This document shows, one piece after another, positions 23,601 to 32,744 of a DNA stretch of 33,184 bases. The stretch is taken from contig MNVZ01000008.1 of NCBI GenBank assembly GCA_001872315.1, positions 1 through 33,184 on the forward strand. The letters are read 5' to 3'. The first letter of the stretch is position 1; each line of letters begins with the position of its first letter. The translations under genes were made by a program, and so were the position numbers. The notes below the pieces were generated by a model. It worked only from the letters and a program-made list of their open reading frames with translations. It was not told the origin of the DNA and searched no databases. The DNA comes from Candidatus Pacearchaeota archaeon CG1_02_39_14. GTDB lineage: Archaea; Nanobdellota; Nanobdellia; Pacearchaeales; GW2011-AR1.

Positions 23601-26600
23601 GGGCAGGGGTTTCTTCCGTGTTCACCACTATAGTATCATAAAGTTCTAAAGTGAGGTTAAGAACATAGTCCTGGGTTATATTCAGGCTTGTGTCGTTTGC
23701 ATATCTGTATCCAACCTTTGTATGGTTAACTGTATAATTATTCCAGAATGACTTTCCATTTCCATCATCAGCATACTCCGTAAGATTGTAGAAGATAGCA
23801 CCTTTCCCGTTTGTTGTCTGTGAGAATATCCTGTCATTTGTCACATTCCAAGCACTCACATTCACTCCCGGAACAAGATTGTCTGAATCGTCTCTGACTG
23901 TAGCATTGAGCCTAAACTGTCTATAGACGCTTCCCCCGGAAACAGTATAAGACTCCAGGTCAGTAGAATTTATGAGAACCAGCCTGTCCTTGACTCCTGT
24001 TGTCTTAAAGGTTATCAGGCTATCACTCACGTTAAGTGGAGAGATTATATCCGAACGCTCTATTGTTCCTCTTGAATCCACAAAAGAAGCGTGGGTCGCA
24101 GGAGCGCTAAAGTTGTATGTGTTGGAAGCATTGATTGTCGAAATAAATCCATTGCTAAGGTTCATAACTCCCTCAAGATAAAGTGCAAATTCTCCGATAT
24201 GAGTTGAGTTGAAAAATATCTTACAATCTGAATCAACATTCAGCCTTCCTGTGATTGTTATATTCAAGTCAGCATCTAAGGCAGGACAAACATTGAGGCT
24301 AGGGTCGAGAGCCCTGCACTGTTCCGTATAATTCGAGCCATAGCCGAAAGTAGTAGCATTTGCCAGCAAACCAATACAGTCAGTGTTTGCATCTATCTTT
24401 ATATGCTCGGGCCTGATTGTCACACTCCTCTGTTCAGTCTGATTTTTAGTTCCGACATCATTAACAACATAGCCTGTGAAAGTGTGAGATGCAAACCTCA
24501 ATCCGGTAATATTGTTCTCATACTTATTCGTAGCAGCATCATACAAGTAAGAGATTTCATCACTGCTCAATGCCCTTGAAAACATCATGGCTTCATCAAT
24601 CATCCCCTTGTGCTGTGAAATTCCTATGTCCAGATGGTCTTTCCCAATCCGCAAAGTAGTTGTGCTCTCTTCATCGCCAGTGATAGAGAAAGATGAATTT
24701 ATGTCCAAAACACCATTAACATATAAGCTGACGTCAGTCATATTATAAACTGCAGCAACATGATGCCAGGCATTGTCACTTATTGTCTGGGTTCCTGTAA
24801 CTATTGTGGGTCCTGCCCTTTCCCTTATGGAAAGACTGCTTCCTGAAATTTCAAGTACGGCACCTATTCCTGATGCCCCCTTGCTAAACATCACATCTTT
24901 TGTGCCTTCCCTTAAATAAATCCAGGCAGCCCATGTAAAGTTCTTGTGTACATCAAGACTGTCACTATCAGCAATCTCAATATAATCCCCTACACCATCA
25001 AATTCCATGCTTTTCCCGAATTTTCCTGACCTATTCTGAATAGAGTTTGCAATGAGAGTTCCATTATTTCCGTATTTGCTTAAATCAGTCACTCCTCTTG
25101 TGCCGTTAGCATAATCCATCATAAGCCATAAAACAAGGGTATCATCAAAATCTGTAAATGCATAATGCGCTCCCTGTCCCTCCCCTCCTGTTGAAAGGTT
25201 GACAAATAAAGAGTTTCCTGCAAAGCCCCCATTTGCGGGAGTAGGGGAAGTAAAGTTAATATCAGCCCCTGTTGTATTAAAGACAAAATTAACACTTTCA
25301 GTATAGTTCCTGTTCCCTGTTGTGTCATTTGCATATACCTGGAAAGTATAGCTCCCTGTACTCAAAGTAGATAAGCTGTAATTCAGCAATGTCCCTGTCC
25401 TTCCTCCATTTGAAGTGAACATAGTAGTGTTGCTTGCTCCCCCATCCAGGCTATATTCAGCATCTCCGTTCTCATTCAAGCTCACAGTGAAGTTGATAGG
25501 AAGGTCTGTTGAATAATAATTATCGCCTGCCTTTGGAACATTGATTGTCACATCTGGAGGGGAAGCATCGCCTGCAACAGAAGACCATCCTGTAAATGTG
25601 ATGTTCCCGACAAGAAGAGGCGAATAAAACCTATTTACATCAGGATGAAATATAATCCTAACAGAAAGATTTGTAGGCGTACCGATTGGAATATCGCTTG
25701 CATTTCCTCCTGTGACTTGGAATTCAGGACCGTAAGCATAAGCTCCCGCAGTGCTGTTCGCAACTCTTACAGTGAAATTGACAACAGGGAAGTTAAGACT
25801 TTCAGTAAGGCTTATGTTCAGCTTGTCCTCTGTTCCGTCTGTTGAGACATTTATCCCCTCGAATGTCTGCTCACCAAGATGCTTAAATCTTGGAGAAGTA
25901 TTTTGATAAATTGCCTGTCCCTCATCAAAGTTAAGTGACTCATTAAAGATTAAGACCTCATCGATGCTCCCATTCCATGGAGCCGCGCTTGAGCCATCAT
26001 TCAAATCACCTATTGCAGGGCCAACGCTGTTGCTTCCAAAATCAAGTCCTCCATAAATAGAGCTTGCATCAACGGAAGAATCAAGCTGGCAAGTAGCCTT
26101 CTTGTCTCCTGCTCCATTGTATCCTCCTGCAACAAAATGCCATTGATTGTCTCTTATTGAGTCCAGAATGCATCTCACAAAAGAATTTCCCCTTCTTATA
26201 ACAAAAGTAAGGTTTCCGTTAGGGTCCGTATAAAGAGCCCAACCTCTGTTTGTCCCAAGGTTGTAATCAGAGATTATCATTCTATCTACGGCAGATGAAG
26301 TGTCTGTTCTCACCCACGCAGAAACACTGAAATTCCTGTTCAATCCAAATTCATCAACTTTTGTTCCTGTCAGCGAAATCCTGTCCCCACCTTTTCCGTC
26401 AAAAAAGAAATAGTCTCCATATACCCCATCTTCCTGGTATTTTGCGTTTCCCACCGGGGTCCCATCGCTGTTATAAGATGAATAATCATAGACCTTGGTT
26501 GTTGAAGTATTTGTATCAAAGGGGATATACAAAAACAGGTCATTATAAGGAGAGTTTGTTGTCCTGTTGTCAATGCTTATATGAGTGAAATTATTCTGGG

Positions 26601-29600
26601 CAGTAACATTTTCCAATATCCCAAAAACAGAGACATCATCTATTGTATATGTACTGAATCCTGTAACATTGAAGATGACAGTTCCTGCATTCAGAGAGGT
26701 GAAGTTCCAGCAATCCTCGCAAATGACTCCATCTTTTAAAATAGCAGGATTTTTATAGCTTGTCGGAACATTGTAAAGCGTAACATTTGCCGGCTTATCA
26801 AGCCCTGGATTATCTCCCGTCTTTAAATAGACAACACTATTCTCTATCTGTATATGGTCATCTAAAGACTCTCCAGAACCACTAATGGCTTCCAGAAAAT
26901 GTATTCTTCCTTTTCCGCTAATCTTGTAATCAAGCTTTAATCCGGAGGCATTAATTGAATAATTAGTGACAACAACATCTATCAGGGAAACTTCTTCATC
27001 ACCTGAAAAGTCAACAAAATCAATACCTTCAACATCCGGGTCCTCAATATCTGAATAAAGGACATTAGTATCTATAATAGTATTGTTCGTTGAGTGAAAT
27101 TTCAATTCAAAGGCTTTCTTTCCTGAAGCAGGATAAATAGTACTGTTTGCCAGAGTATTATGGGAGCTATCAAGCAAGTATACTCCTCTGCCTGTGCTCA
27201 AATCAACAGTTATATTCTCAGCAAGAGAATTGTTTGTTCTGTTCAGAAATAGTCCAACGCCATAATTGCTTATGTTTATGTTCCTGACAGTCACATTCGT
27301 TAGTCCCGAAACAAGTATTCCTACGTCCTGTATTCCTCCATCTCCTGTGATTGTCTTTCCATTTCCATCAATAACTATATCGTTTCCTTTCACCTCAAGG
27401 CAATTTCCCGGCCCTGAGAAATTATTATTAAGAGTGTATCTTCCTGCATTGGTGATATTCCCGCAAGAGTTTATTCTTGTGTTATCAACACTGAAAATGG
27501 TGCTTTCAGTATAGTTCCTGTTTCCTGATGTGTCATTTGCATACACCTGGAAAGTATAGCTCCCTGTAGGCATTGACTCATTTGTGAATGTATAATATAC
27601 GTTGTCTGTTGTCGACATTGTTATATTCGTGGCTCCTCCGTCGAAAGAATAAAGGACGGTGTCCCCTGTTTCACTTAAAGACACATTAAATATCAGAGGA
27701 AAGTCGGTGGCATTATAAGTCGCATTCTCAGGAGTTACAATTGTGACACCAGGGGAAATCGTATCGGTAGCTTGATAGGTTGTTATATTGATATTGTCCA
27801 AAAGACATCTCTCATTATTAGCATTATTGTTACATCCAAACCTGATTTGAACAGTGGATGTCAGAGTGATGAAGTCCTGCAGAGAAAAGTTCTTCGTTCC
27901 ATCAGGCTCTGCAGGCTCAATCTGGATTAACTGCACATAGCTGCCTGTTCCATTGTATACATAAGCCCTGAGAAATTCTCCTGATTCCATATTTCTTGTT
28001 GCAAAATCAAAAGTCAGATTCACAGAGGTCTCCCCGCTTAAATCTACTGCAGGAGAACTCATAATTCTTTCTGCCCCACCAAGATTCTTAGCCTCACAAA
28101 GTCCTACGGTTGCCCCGCTTCCCGCAAACCAAAGGCCAGAAGGGAGGATTGTCCACTCACTCAAATCAGTGCAATCCTCAAAGAATTTTGGAACCGGGTC
28201 AACAATGTGGTCAATCTGAACATCTCCGCTTACAATTTTTATATCAAAAGTATCCTGCTCTCCAACAAGACTTAATAGGGAAAAGACTGTGTAATCACCG
28301 GAAACAACAGAAGCAGATGCAATTAAATCCACACCATCCTTCTCGTAAATTTCAATGCTTGGATTAGCCCTTGTCTTTCTTGCATATATTTTTATGTCCC
28401 TTTCAGAAGTAAGGTTTGCCTCAAAATAAGCCCTCACATATTCACTCTCGCTGATTGTCTCGCTCCATACTCCGTCAAATGCATAGGTTTCATTATAAAC
28501 ATCAGAGACAAACTGCCTGCTTGAATCCAAGTGCTCCGCATTAGTTATAACAATTATATCAAAAGTCTGATTGCTCAAATGAGGAGCAACAAATTCAAGA
28601 TAATCATAAACTCCATTATCATCCAAATCAGAAACAAGGCTCGCATCCAAATAAGTATCATTCTCCTGCCAGTATATCCTTATCTTACTAGGATTCCTTA
28701 TTCCAAGGCTTTCATTCAATTCAGAGGATATGAGGACATTCTGGTAATGCACATCATCAGGCCCTGTAACTCTTATCCTCTTCCCTCTATCCAGCTCTTC
28801 TTCAACAGCTACTGGAGCTTCAGTGTAATACTCTATTTCAACAGCATCCTCTGTTTCATTAAGGTCAACAATAACCTCATTCACATCTTCAGAAATAATG
28901 AATCCTGTGAATGTGAATATCCTCTCAATGAATTTCATTATCTTGCTCTGTTTTTCAAGCTCCAAATCTGCTGTCACCTCTCCGGTTATTCCAACATTTA
29001 TACTAAAACTCTCGCTCCCTTCCTCAATTTCAGACTCATTGTCAGGAAAATTTCCCTTCTCCTCTTCAGATTCATTTCCTAAAATGTTTTGCTCTCCTGA
29101 ATTTATCTCCTCCTCATTATCTTCTGCCTCTTCTAACCCTCCATTTCTATTTTCCCTATCCTTCTTCTCATCCAATTTTCTTATAGAAACATTTTCAGCG
29201 CCAGCAGGGATCTCAACACTGACTGTGGCAGGCCCTTCCTGCAAATCAATTCTCTTCTTCCACTTGACAGGCTGCCCAAGAACCGCGCCATATTGAGTGA
29301 TATTAACAGTGATATTGCTATCTATAATTGTCTGATTTGCTAATGTTTCATTGGTAAATGTCTCGTTGAATGTTGCATTGATTATCTCCCCTATTGATTC
29401 ATTTATAGATTCGTTAATTATTGATTCGTTTTTTTCAATAATGGGCTCTCCTGCAGATTCATTTGTTTCCTCAACTTCCGGCTCTACAACTGAAATATCT
29501 TTTTCAGCTTCAACAATCACATTATCCTGATAAACAAGTTTCACGGAAAGCAATGAATCGTTCAAAGCCATAAGCCCGAATTCAGAAAGATCAATAGAAA

Positions 29601-30657
29601 TCTTTTTCTTTTCATTTCCAAGAAAATCTTCCCCGAATCCTTCCTCTTCCACAGAATATCCGGTACTGATTTCTGCAACTCCATTTCTAACCTTCAATTT
29701 GACAAGATTATCATCTGCCTTCTCTCCCTCGACCTCTACACTGCCCTTAACTATCTTGGCATCCCTGTCTCCAACCTCATACTCGAAGCTTTTTTCCTTT
29801 GTAACCTTTCCATAAATAAACCCTTCAGACGTGACCTCTCCGGTAATCCCGGCATCTCCCGATTCTGCAGGCGGTTCACTTGATTCTCCGGGCTCTTCGG
29901 CTGTTTCTTCAGTCTGGCTCTCCGGGCTCTCTGCAGGCATTTCCTCCTCAACAGTTCCTTCAGGCTCTTCTATTGTTCCTTCAGGCTCTTCCGTTGTCCC
30001 CTCATTTCCTGGTTCTTCACCGTTTTCTTCTTCAACAGTTCCTTCAGGTTCGACAGGCTGTTCATCTGAATTTTCAGAGCTTTCCTGCCCATCCGAACCT
30101 CCTTCGCCCTCTCCAAAATCAGTAGCAGTTTCTTCCGTTTCTTCAGAAGGTTCTTCAGACTTATCAGAAATCTTAATCTCAAATTCAACTTCAGGATAAA
30201 CCTCTCTCTTTCCTATCAATCCATAACCTTCTCCCTCACCCGAAATTTCCAGGTTTTCCACATAAAACTCTCCCTGTATAGAATCGGAATCAACTAAATC
30301 AGAAAGGAAGAATTCCTTTTCCACACCATTGAAAATAACAACTATTTTAGAGCCAGCCGGAATCAACTCTCCGGCCATTACATTCAAGTTAAGAGCTCCT
30401 GTAATTTCTTCTCCTGGGTTGTAATTTGATTTTACATCAAGAGTAACTCTTCCCGTAAAAGTTGTAAAGTAAAAAAAAGAAAGTAAGAGAACTACAATAA
30501 TTCCAAGAAAAATAAAAGGCACAAAAAAGTTTTTACTTTTTACAGGAAGTTCACTCCCAAGATAAGTTGTGACAACCTTTCCATCAACCCTTTTTGTTTC
30601 ATAATAATACGGACCAAACCTCTTCCCGTTTTTGTAAGTATACTTCTTGTGAACCAT
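20602..30657 (-). CDS. Giant (3,351-residue) surface protein with LamG, beta-helix and Ig domains
   Basis: One intact 10-kb frame. In order: a cytoplasmic N-terminus KKYTYKNGKRFGPYYYETKR...TYLG; one membrane helix (about residues 41-65); a beta domain; an acidic Glu/Pro/Ser spacer (about 170-272); beta-sandwich regions; two Ig-like repeats near 972-1059 and 1699-1789 (both with GSYTFQVYANDT.GNRNYTES); a pectate-lyase-like beta-helix (about 1060-1210, NCLEVKGNDIVIDGNGKTI); LamG domains near 1425-1570, 1885-2025 and 2790-2950 (WNGSIDEVLIF, HKGMIDEAMMF, LNGSIDDLVIY); and Fn3-like units after 3000. It is rich in N-x-S/T sites. With no C-terminal anchor it should be a type II membrane protein, reaching outward from an N-terminal stalk. 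Likely a giant adhesin (inference). Confidence 0.82.
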   Translation of the reverse strand: MVHKKYTYKNGKRFGPYYYETKRVDGKVVTTYLGSELPVKSKNFFVPFIFLGIIVVLLLSFFYFTTFTGRVTLDVKSNYNPGEEITGALNLNVMAGELIPAGSKIVVIFNGVEKEFFLSDLVDSDSIQGEFYVENLEISGEGEGYGLIGKREVYPEVEFEIKISDKSEEPSEETEETATDFGEGEGGSDGQESSENSDEQPVEPEGTVEEENGEEPGNEGTTEEPEGTIEEPEGTVEEEMPAESPESQTEETAEEPGESSEPPAESGDAGITGEVTSEGFIYGKVTKEKSFEYEVGDRDAKIVKGSVEVEGEKADDNLVKLKVRNGVAEISTGYSVEEEGFGEDFLGNEKKKISIDLSEFGLMALNDSLLSVKLVYQDNVIVEAEKDISVVEPEVEETNESAGEPIIEKNESIINESINESIGEIINATFNETFTNETLANQTIIDSNITVNITQYGAVLGQPVKWKKRIDLQEGPATVSVEIPAGAENVSIRKLDEKKDRENRNGGLEEAEDNEEEINSGEQNILGNESEEEKGNFPDNESEIEEGSESFSINVGITGEVTADLELEKQSKIMKFIERIFTFTGFIISEDVNEVIVDLNETEDAVEIEYYTEAPVAVEEELDRGKRIRVTGPDDVHYQNVLISSELNESLGIRNPSKIRIYWQENDTYLDASLVSDLDDNGVYDYLEFVAPHLSNQTFDIIVITNAEHLDSSRQFVSDVYNETYAFDGVWSETISESEYVRAYFEANLTSERDIKIYARKTRANPSIEIYEKDGVDLIASASVVSGDYTVFSLLSLVGEQDTFDIKIVSGDVQIDHIVDPVPKFFEDCTDLSEWTILPSGLWFAGSGATVGLCEAKNLGGAERIMSSPAVDLSGETSVNLTFDFATRNMESGEFLRAYVYNGTGSYVQLIQIEPAEPDGTKNFSLQDFITLTSTVQIRFGCNNNANNERCLLDNINITTYQATDTISPGVTIVTPENATYNATDFPLIFNVSLSETGDTVLYSFDGGATNITMSTTDNVYYTFTNESMPTGSYTFQVYANDTSGNRNYTESTIFSVDNTRINSCGNITNAGRYTLNNNFSGPGNCLEVKGNDIVIDGNGKTITGDGGIQDVGILVSGLTNVTVRNINISNYGVGLFLNRTNNSLAENITVDLSTGRGVYLLDSSHNTLANSTIYPASGKKAFELKFHSTNNTIIDTNVLYSDIEDPDVEGIDFVDFSGDEEVSLIDVVVTNYSINASGLKLDYKISGKGRIHFLEAISGSGESLDDHIQIENSVVYLKTGDNPGLDKPANVTLYNVPTSYKNPAILKDGVICEDCWNFTSLNAGTVIFNVTGFSTYTIDDVSVFGILENVTAQNNFTHISIDNRTTNSPYNDLFLYIPFDTNTSTTKVYDYSSYNSDGTPVGNAKYQEDGVYGDYFFFDGKGGDRISLTGTKVDEFGLNRNFSVSAWVRTDTSSAVDRMIISDYNLGTNRGWALYTDPNGNLTFVIRRGNSFVRCILDSIRDNQWHFVAGGYNGAGDKKATCQLDSSVDASSIYGGLDFGSNSVGPAIGDLNDGSSAAPWNGSIDEVLIFNESLNFDEGQAIYQNTSPRFKHLGEQTFEGINVSTDGTEDKLNISLTESLNFPVVNFTVRVANSTAGAYAYGPEFQVTGGNASDIPIGTPTNLSVRIIFHPDVNRFYSPLLVGNITFTGWSSVAGDASPPDVTINVPKAGDNYYSTDLPINFTVSLNENGDAEYSLDGGASNTTMFTSNGGRTGTLLNYSLSTLSTGSYTFQVYANDTTGNRNYTESVNFVFNTTGADINFTSPTPANGGFAGNSLFVNLSTGGEGQGAHYAFTDFDDTLVLWLMMDYANGTRGVTDLSKYGNNGTLIANSIQNRSGKFGKSMEFDGVGDYIEIADSDSLDVHKNFTWAAWIYLREGTKDVMFSKGASGIGAVLEISGSSLSIRERAGPTIVTGTQTISDNAWHHVAAVYNMTDVSLYVNGVLDINSSFSITGDEESTTTLRIGKDHLDIGISQHKGMIDEAMMFSRALSSDEISYLYDAATNKYENNITGLRFASHTFTGYVVNDVGTKNQTEQRSVTIRPEHIKIDANTDCIGLLANATTFGYGSNYTEQCRALDPSLNVCPALDADLNITITGRLNVDSDCKIFFNSTHIGEFALYLEGVMNLSNGFISTINASNTYNFSAPATHASFVDSRGTIERSDIISPLNVSDSLITFKTTGVKDRLVLINSTDLESYTVSGGSVYRQFRLNATVRDDSDNLVPGVNVSAWNVTNDRIFSQTTNGKGAIFYNLTEYADDGNGKSFWNNYTVNHTKVGYRYANDTSLNITQDYVLNLTLELYDTIVVNTEETPAQIFTRVGDSTVFSNLSDASRNCRYRSNAIINITSGGNLIMENCTLEMGNDLADGEFNLFVNSGGAITANFSNLTNAFNNLHYRFAAMTGSVLNIKNSYILLTGDTEGNLRRGFAINTTSVTFSNNTVGKSYNADIEILSSNIVLDKVSFVGNKGAGVTTDYNVYCRYCINVTISGSNLSDSTGASVVVLDDQEMILLDSNYTTHSVQPGATLYKQWYVDSFVNDTSASPLLDANVSFFNVTNALTDSGLTNNTGGIRLNVSDFVVSGTAGGGTKNYQGNYTINATKAGYSNEEQSWNVTGNLRLDFATLTNPFPTFVLNSPANGSTEYFEGSLNITLNATVYDLYQDILEVRIYGVNETGTSDFYTHGLIYKNSGITNGTEITYNWSSPVKVPDESTVFLMHFDNLTEYGENSSYVRDFNYLSNNATLVGDGRPVSGKLGGAFELDGISPDYLESAHSSLYNVPNITITAWIKPYSTGNKGYIVSKDDDLGGSEGFWFKFDYGQNYTDFDTGSDSPVNGSPNSLIRNEWQHVAVTMNATTITFYVNGQNVGVNTGSYSITTNTKSLLIGTSREIAGGAGTPSGLNGSIDDLVIYNRTLDYQEINDSYRLKRGTYLWKVNITDNGDNGNESEQRQFTIGVGPINQGPAAPSPEINSTDGSNRTAQDLNCFDTLIDAEGDVMNVSVEWYKNSALHLAQEYNNNYANNSFFNAVLESGNTSKTESWTCGIRIFDGVDYSSWTNTTGNVTILNTLPDIPGLSSPADGSATTDRTPMFSWTGTPNDDDGDVVSFDLNITCYNTAGGPCAGSGNDDRLITGISSTTETLTSELQYFIDNNDYYNWTVRAYDGEEYSSWATDYSLNITALVDVTLPNGSVEFGVVSPLGNYDTTDDSPKPFLIQNDGTVFVNISISATDLWAKQLNPSRYYQYKIANYTLENGSFNWALSRIFFRNLSTSAETAIVELNYSNATDTAEIDINISVPLDEPADVRSSTVTFTASLTE
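25295..25360 (-). repeat. 66-bp near-identical repeat, copy A, in the giant gene
   Basis: This stretch matches 27503-27568 with only three mismatches over 66 bases and encodes the end of an Ig-like repeat (SYTFQVYANDTTGNRNYTES). The rest of the two Ig repeats is much more diverged, so the identity at DNA level points to recent duplication or gene conversion. Confidence 0.8.
27503..27568 (-). repeat. 66-bp near-identical repeat, copy B, in the giant gene
   Basis: Partner of copy A at 25295-25360; encodes the matching segment SYTFQVYANDTSGNRNYTES. Confidence 0.8.
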
Positions 30658-30711
30658 CCTCTTTTTTAGTGTAGGAGAACCTCTCTTTTCTCTCTATATA
30701 GGAGAAAATTA

Positions 30712-30725
30712 TGATTTATAAGCAT
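30712..30725 (-). promoter_or_regulatory. Promoter of the giant-protein operon
   Basis: Minus-strand gcttataaatcat (about 30711-30723) predicts a start near 30692 and a leader of about 35 bases that carries agagg just before the ATG. A second box, ctatataga (about 30693-30701), is an alternative. Confidence 0.5.
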
Positions 30726-30767
30726 TTCTCTACAACAATTTTACAGATAAAAGGTTCTCTTACAAGC

Positions 30768-32744
30768 TTAGAAAGTAAATATCCAGTTATTTTCAGAAAA
30801 CCCGAGGGGATCTATACAGTTTGGATTGCTCAAGTTCTGCCTTATGTTGTTCCCTGTGCCACAATCAGGATGGAAAACTATGCAATCAGAATCATCCAAA
30901 TCAACCGAACCATCCTCATCGTTGTCCAGCCCATCAGAGCATTGCCTTAATCCAGGGTAAGGGGGAATATCCCATCCAAGATTATAATTATTATTTCCTG
31001 TTCCTGTAACAAAACTAAATGCATCTCCCTGCCTTCTTACCCTGCTAAAATCTTTAGACAAGCCGGAGAAATAGCTGTAATTTGCGATTTGGTTAAGCTG
31101 ATAGCAATTCTGTGCATTAGACCCACAAGTTTTCAAAGAAGTCTGTAATAAATTCATTCCGGGAGAAGGATTCCAGTTACCCCATGTAATCGCATCAAAA
31201 CCTGCATGGAAAGCAACTGCCTGCGCCGCCTTTACGTTATAACCATGCAAGCCATAGCTATAATTGAATATGGGCACAGCAAATTCTGTTGAAATCAGGC
31301 CCTTATTGCTTATCCCGTTAACTCTCCACGTGTCCCTCACAAAATTAGCAACGTACCTTGCCTCTTCGGGATTCTGGAAATATATGTGGGCATCAAAATA
31401 ATCATAGAATGGAGATCCATTTACCATAGCTCTTCTAAATGATTCAACTGTATTTTGTCCGACATCTTCCTGCCTGATAATGCTTATGCCGTTCCTCCTT
31501 CCTAAAACAGGATTATAATATTGTCCGTCATAAATCCAGCCATCTTCATTATATCCTGCCCCTAATGTAAACGCAGGAGTGCCCGAAACAGCAAAGGCAA
31601 CAACAGGCAAAGAAGGAGCTATTTCCTTGATTGCATTATAGCTGACATTTTGAAGGCTTAAAATTGCTTCATCTCTCTGATTGCTGTTCCATCTTCCATA
31701 ACTCCCATTTACCTCGAACTGATGCCCCCATTCATTCCCTACCTGTATCGCCGCAAGAACTCCTGCATGCTCCGGACTTGGATTTACGTAGTATCTGTCT
31801 GCAAAAGCCTGTAAATAATCTGTCCACTCAGTTATATTTTTTGGATATGAATCAGGTTCAAAGAGTGTTCTTCCACCTATATTGAATCCAACTTCTGACT
31901 TATTTGGATGATTAGCTCTTAAGGTTAGAATAACTTTTAGGTTTCCAGATTTATATTCTGCCATCTTTGCATCCATGGTAGAAAAGTCCAACTCTCCTTC
32001 CCCAGTTGGGCCATACATTGTGTACCACTGAATCAAATCCCTTCCAAAAGAAGCTTCTGAATTTTTTGCATTAGCATAGTCGCTTCCTATAATTCTGACT
32101 CCTGCGGATGGAATCTTGTCGATATTTCCGGGAATAAGTCCAAATCTCGTTCTTGTGCAGGTCTCCAAATCAAAATCAGACAGCTCAACAACATTTATCC
32201 CAAAGTCAGCACATGAAGACAGTTGTCCTTGGCAGTCCTGTGGGCAAGTCAACTCATTTTCTCCTGGCTCGCATATTCCATTCCCGCACTCAAATGATAG
32301 AGTCCCTTCAGGCTCGCATCTCACAGGAAGGTCGTCAAACTGGCATGCCTGCCCTGAATCCAGGATGGCTGTGGCTTTCACATTTTCCGGAATAATCGAA
32401 AACAAAGAAATAGAGAACCTGACTGATGAAGAGCCAAACTCCCCTGGAATGCTTCCTTCTCCCTGATTCAATGAAAAAACATTATCAGGAAACTGGAATA
32501 CAAGATTGTCTATTGCCTGGCTTCCTGGACCTCTGCTTACAAGAACCTCAACATCTGTCTCATTATAAAAGCAAGATTCAGCTTCCAGATTCAAATCCGT
32601 GCATGAGACAAATCTGTTATACTCCCCTCCATCTCCCCCTTTTCCAAGAATATCAACAATCGCAGGCTGCACAAAAAGCCAGATGATTGAAATCCCTATG
32701 ATTGATATGAGGATAATAAGAATTACAGTGATTATTCCGGACAG
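30768..32744 (-). CDS. Pilin-anchored TIM-barrel glycosidase-like protein (5' end lost)
   Basis: The genuine sequence runs from about 32744 (LSGIITVILIILISIIGISIIW) to the stop at 30768; the start codon lies beyond the fold-back junction, so the track's 747-residue version has about 89 false N-terminal residues. Features in order: a pilin-like class III signal helix; a small Cys-rich motif CGNGICEPGENELTCPQDC, a form seen in secreted archaeal proteins; a TIM-barrel domain; and a Ca-binding-type motif CSDGLDNDEDGSVDLDDSDC at the end. In the barrel, IQVGNEWGH (Glu codon 31731-31733) and LISTEFAVP (Glu codon 31284-31286) fit the acid/base and nucleophile positions of clan GH-A glycosidases. Substrate unknown. 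Confidence 0.75.
   Translation of the reverse strand: MSGIITVILIILISIIGISIIWLFVQPAIVDILGKGGDGGEYNRFVSCTDLNLEAESCFYNETDVEVLVSRGPGSQAIDNLVFQFPDNVFSLNQGEGSIPGEFGSSSVRFSISLFSIIPENVKATAILDSGQACQFDDLPVRCEPEGTLSFECGNGICEPGENELTCPQDCQGQLSSCADFGINVVELSDFDLETCTRTRFGLIPGNIDKIPSAGVRIIGSDYANAKNSEASFGRDLIQWYTMYGPTGEGELDFSTMDAKMAEYKSGNLKVILTLRANHPNKSEVGFNIGGRTLFEPDSYPKNITEWTDYLQAFADRYYVNPSPEHAGVLAAIQVGNEWGHQFEVNGSYGRWNSNQRDEAILSLQNVSYNAIKEIAPSLPVVAFAVSGTPAFTLGAGYNEDGWIYDGQYYNPVLGRRNGISIIRQEDVGQNTVESFRRAMVNGSPFYDYFDAHIYFQNPEEARYVANFVRDTWRVNGISNKGLISTEFAVPIFNYSYGLHGYNVKAAQAVAFHAGFDAITWGNWNPSPGMNLLQTSLKTCGSNAQNCYQLNQIANYSYFSGLSKDFSRVRRQGDAFSFVTGTGNNNYNLGWDIPPYPGLRQCSDGLDNDEDGSVDLDDSDCIVFHPDCGTGNNIRQNLSNPNCIDPLGFSENNWIFTF
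31943..32397. repeat. Inverted repeat, left arm (455 bp)
   Basis: Each base x in this arm pairs with base 65127-x in 32730-33184. Identity is complete over 440 bp from 31943 to 32382; two mismatches follow at 32383 and 32385, then 12 more matching bases. This arm lies in correct gene context (inside the glycosidase-like gene). Confidence 0.95.

Noticed and set aside
28531-29296. Plus-strand ORFs of 183 and 132 aa inside the giant gene
   Set aside because: Antisense shadows; the giant frame is continuous and domain-bearing across the region.
29840-30150. Low-complexity ttcttcaggctc-like region considered as a microsatellite or assembly problem
   Set aside because: It encodes an in-frame Glu/Pro/Ser-rich spacer; the frame stays open on both sides.
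20602-30657. Repeated-looking segments in the giant gene considered as a possible CRISPR or tandem array
   Set aside because: The repeats are protein-level domain repeats with irregular spacing, not short regular repeats with spacers.
30711-30950. Plus-strand ORF of 79 aa overlapping the 3' end of the glycosidase-like gene
   Set aside because: Mostly antisense to a well-supported coding region; no ribosome site or family resemblance.
32116-32466. Plus-strand ORF of 116 aa and its minus-strand twin at the start of the 33011 ORF
   Set aside because: Both are antisense readings of the glycosidase-like gene, duplicated by the inverted repeat; not real coding sequence.
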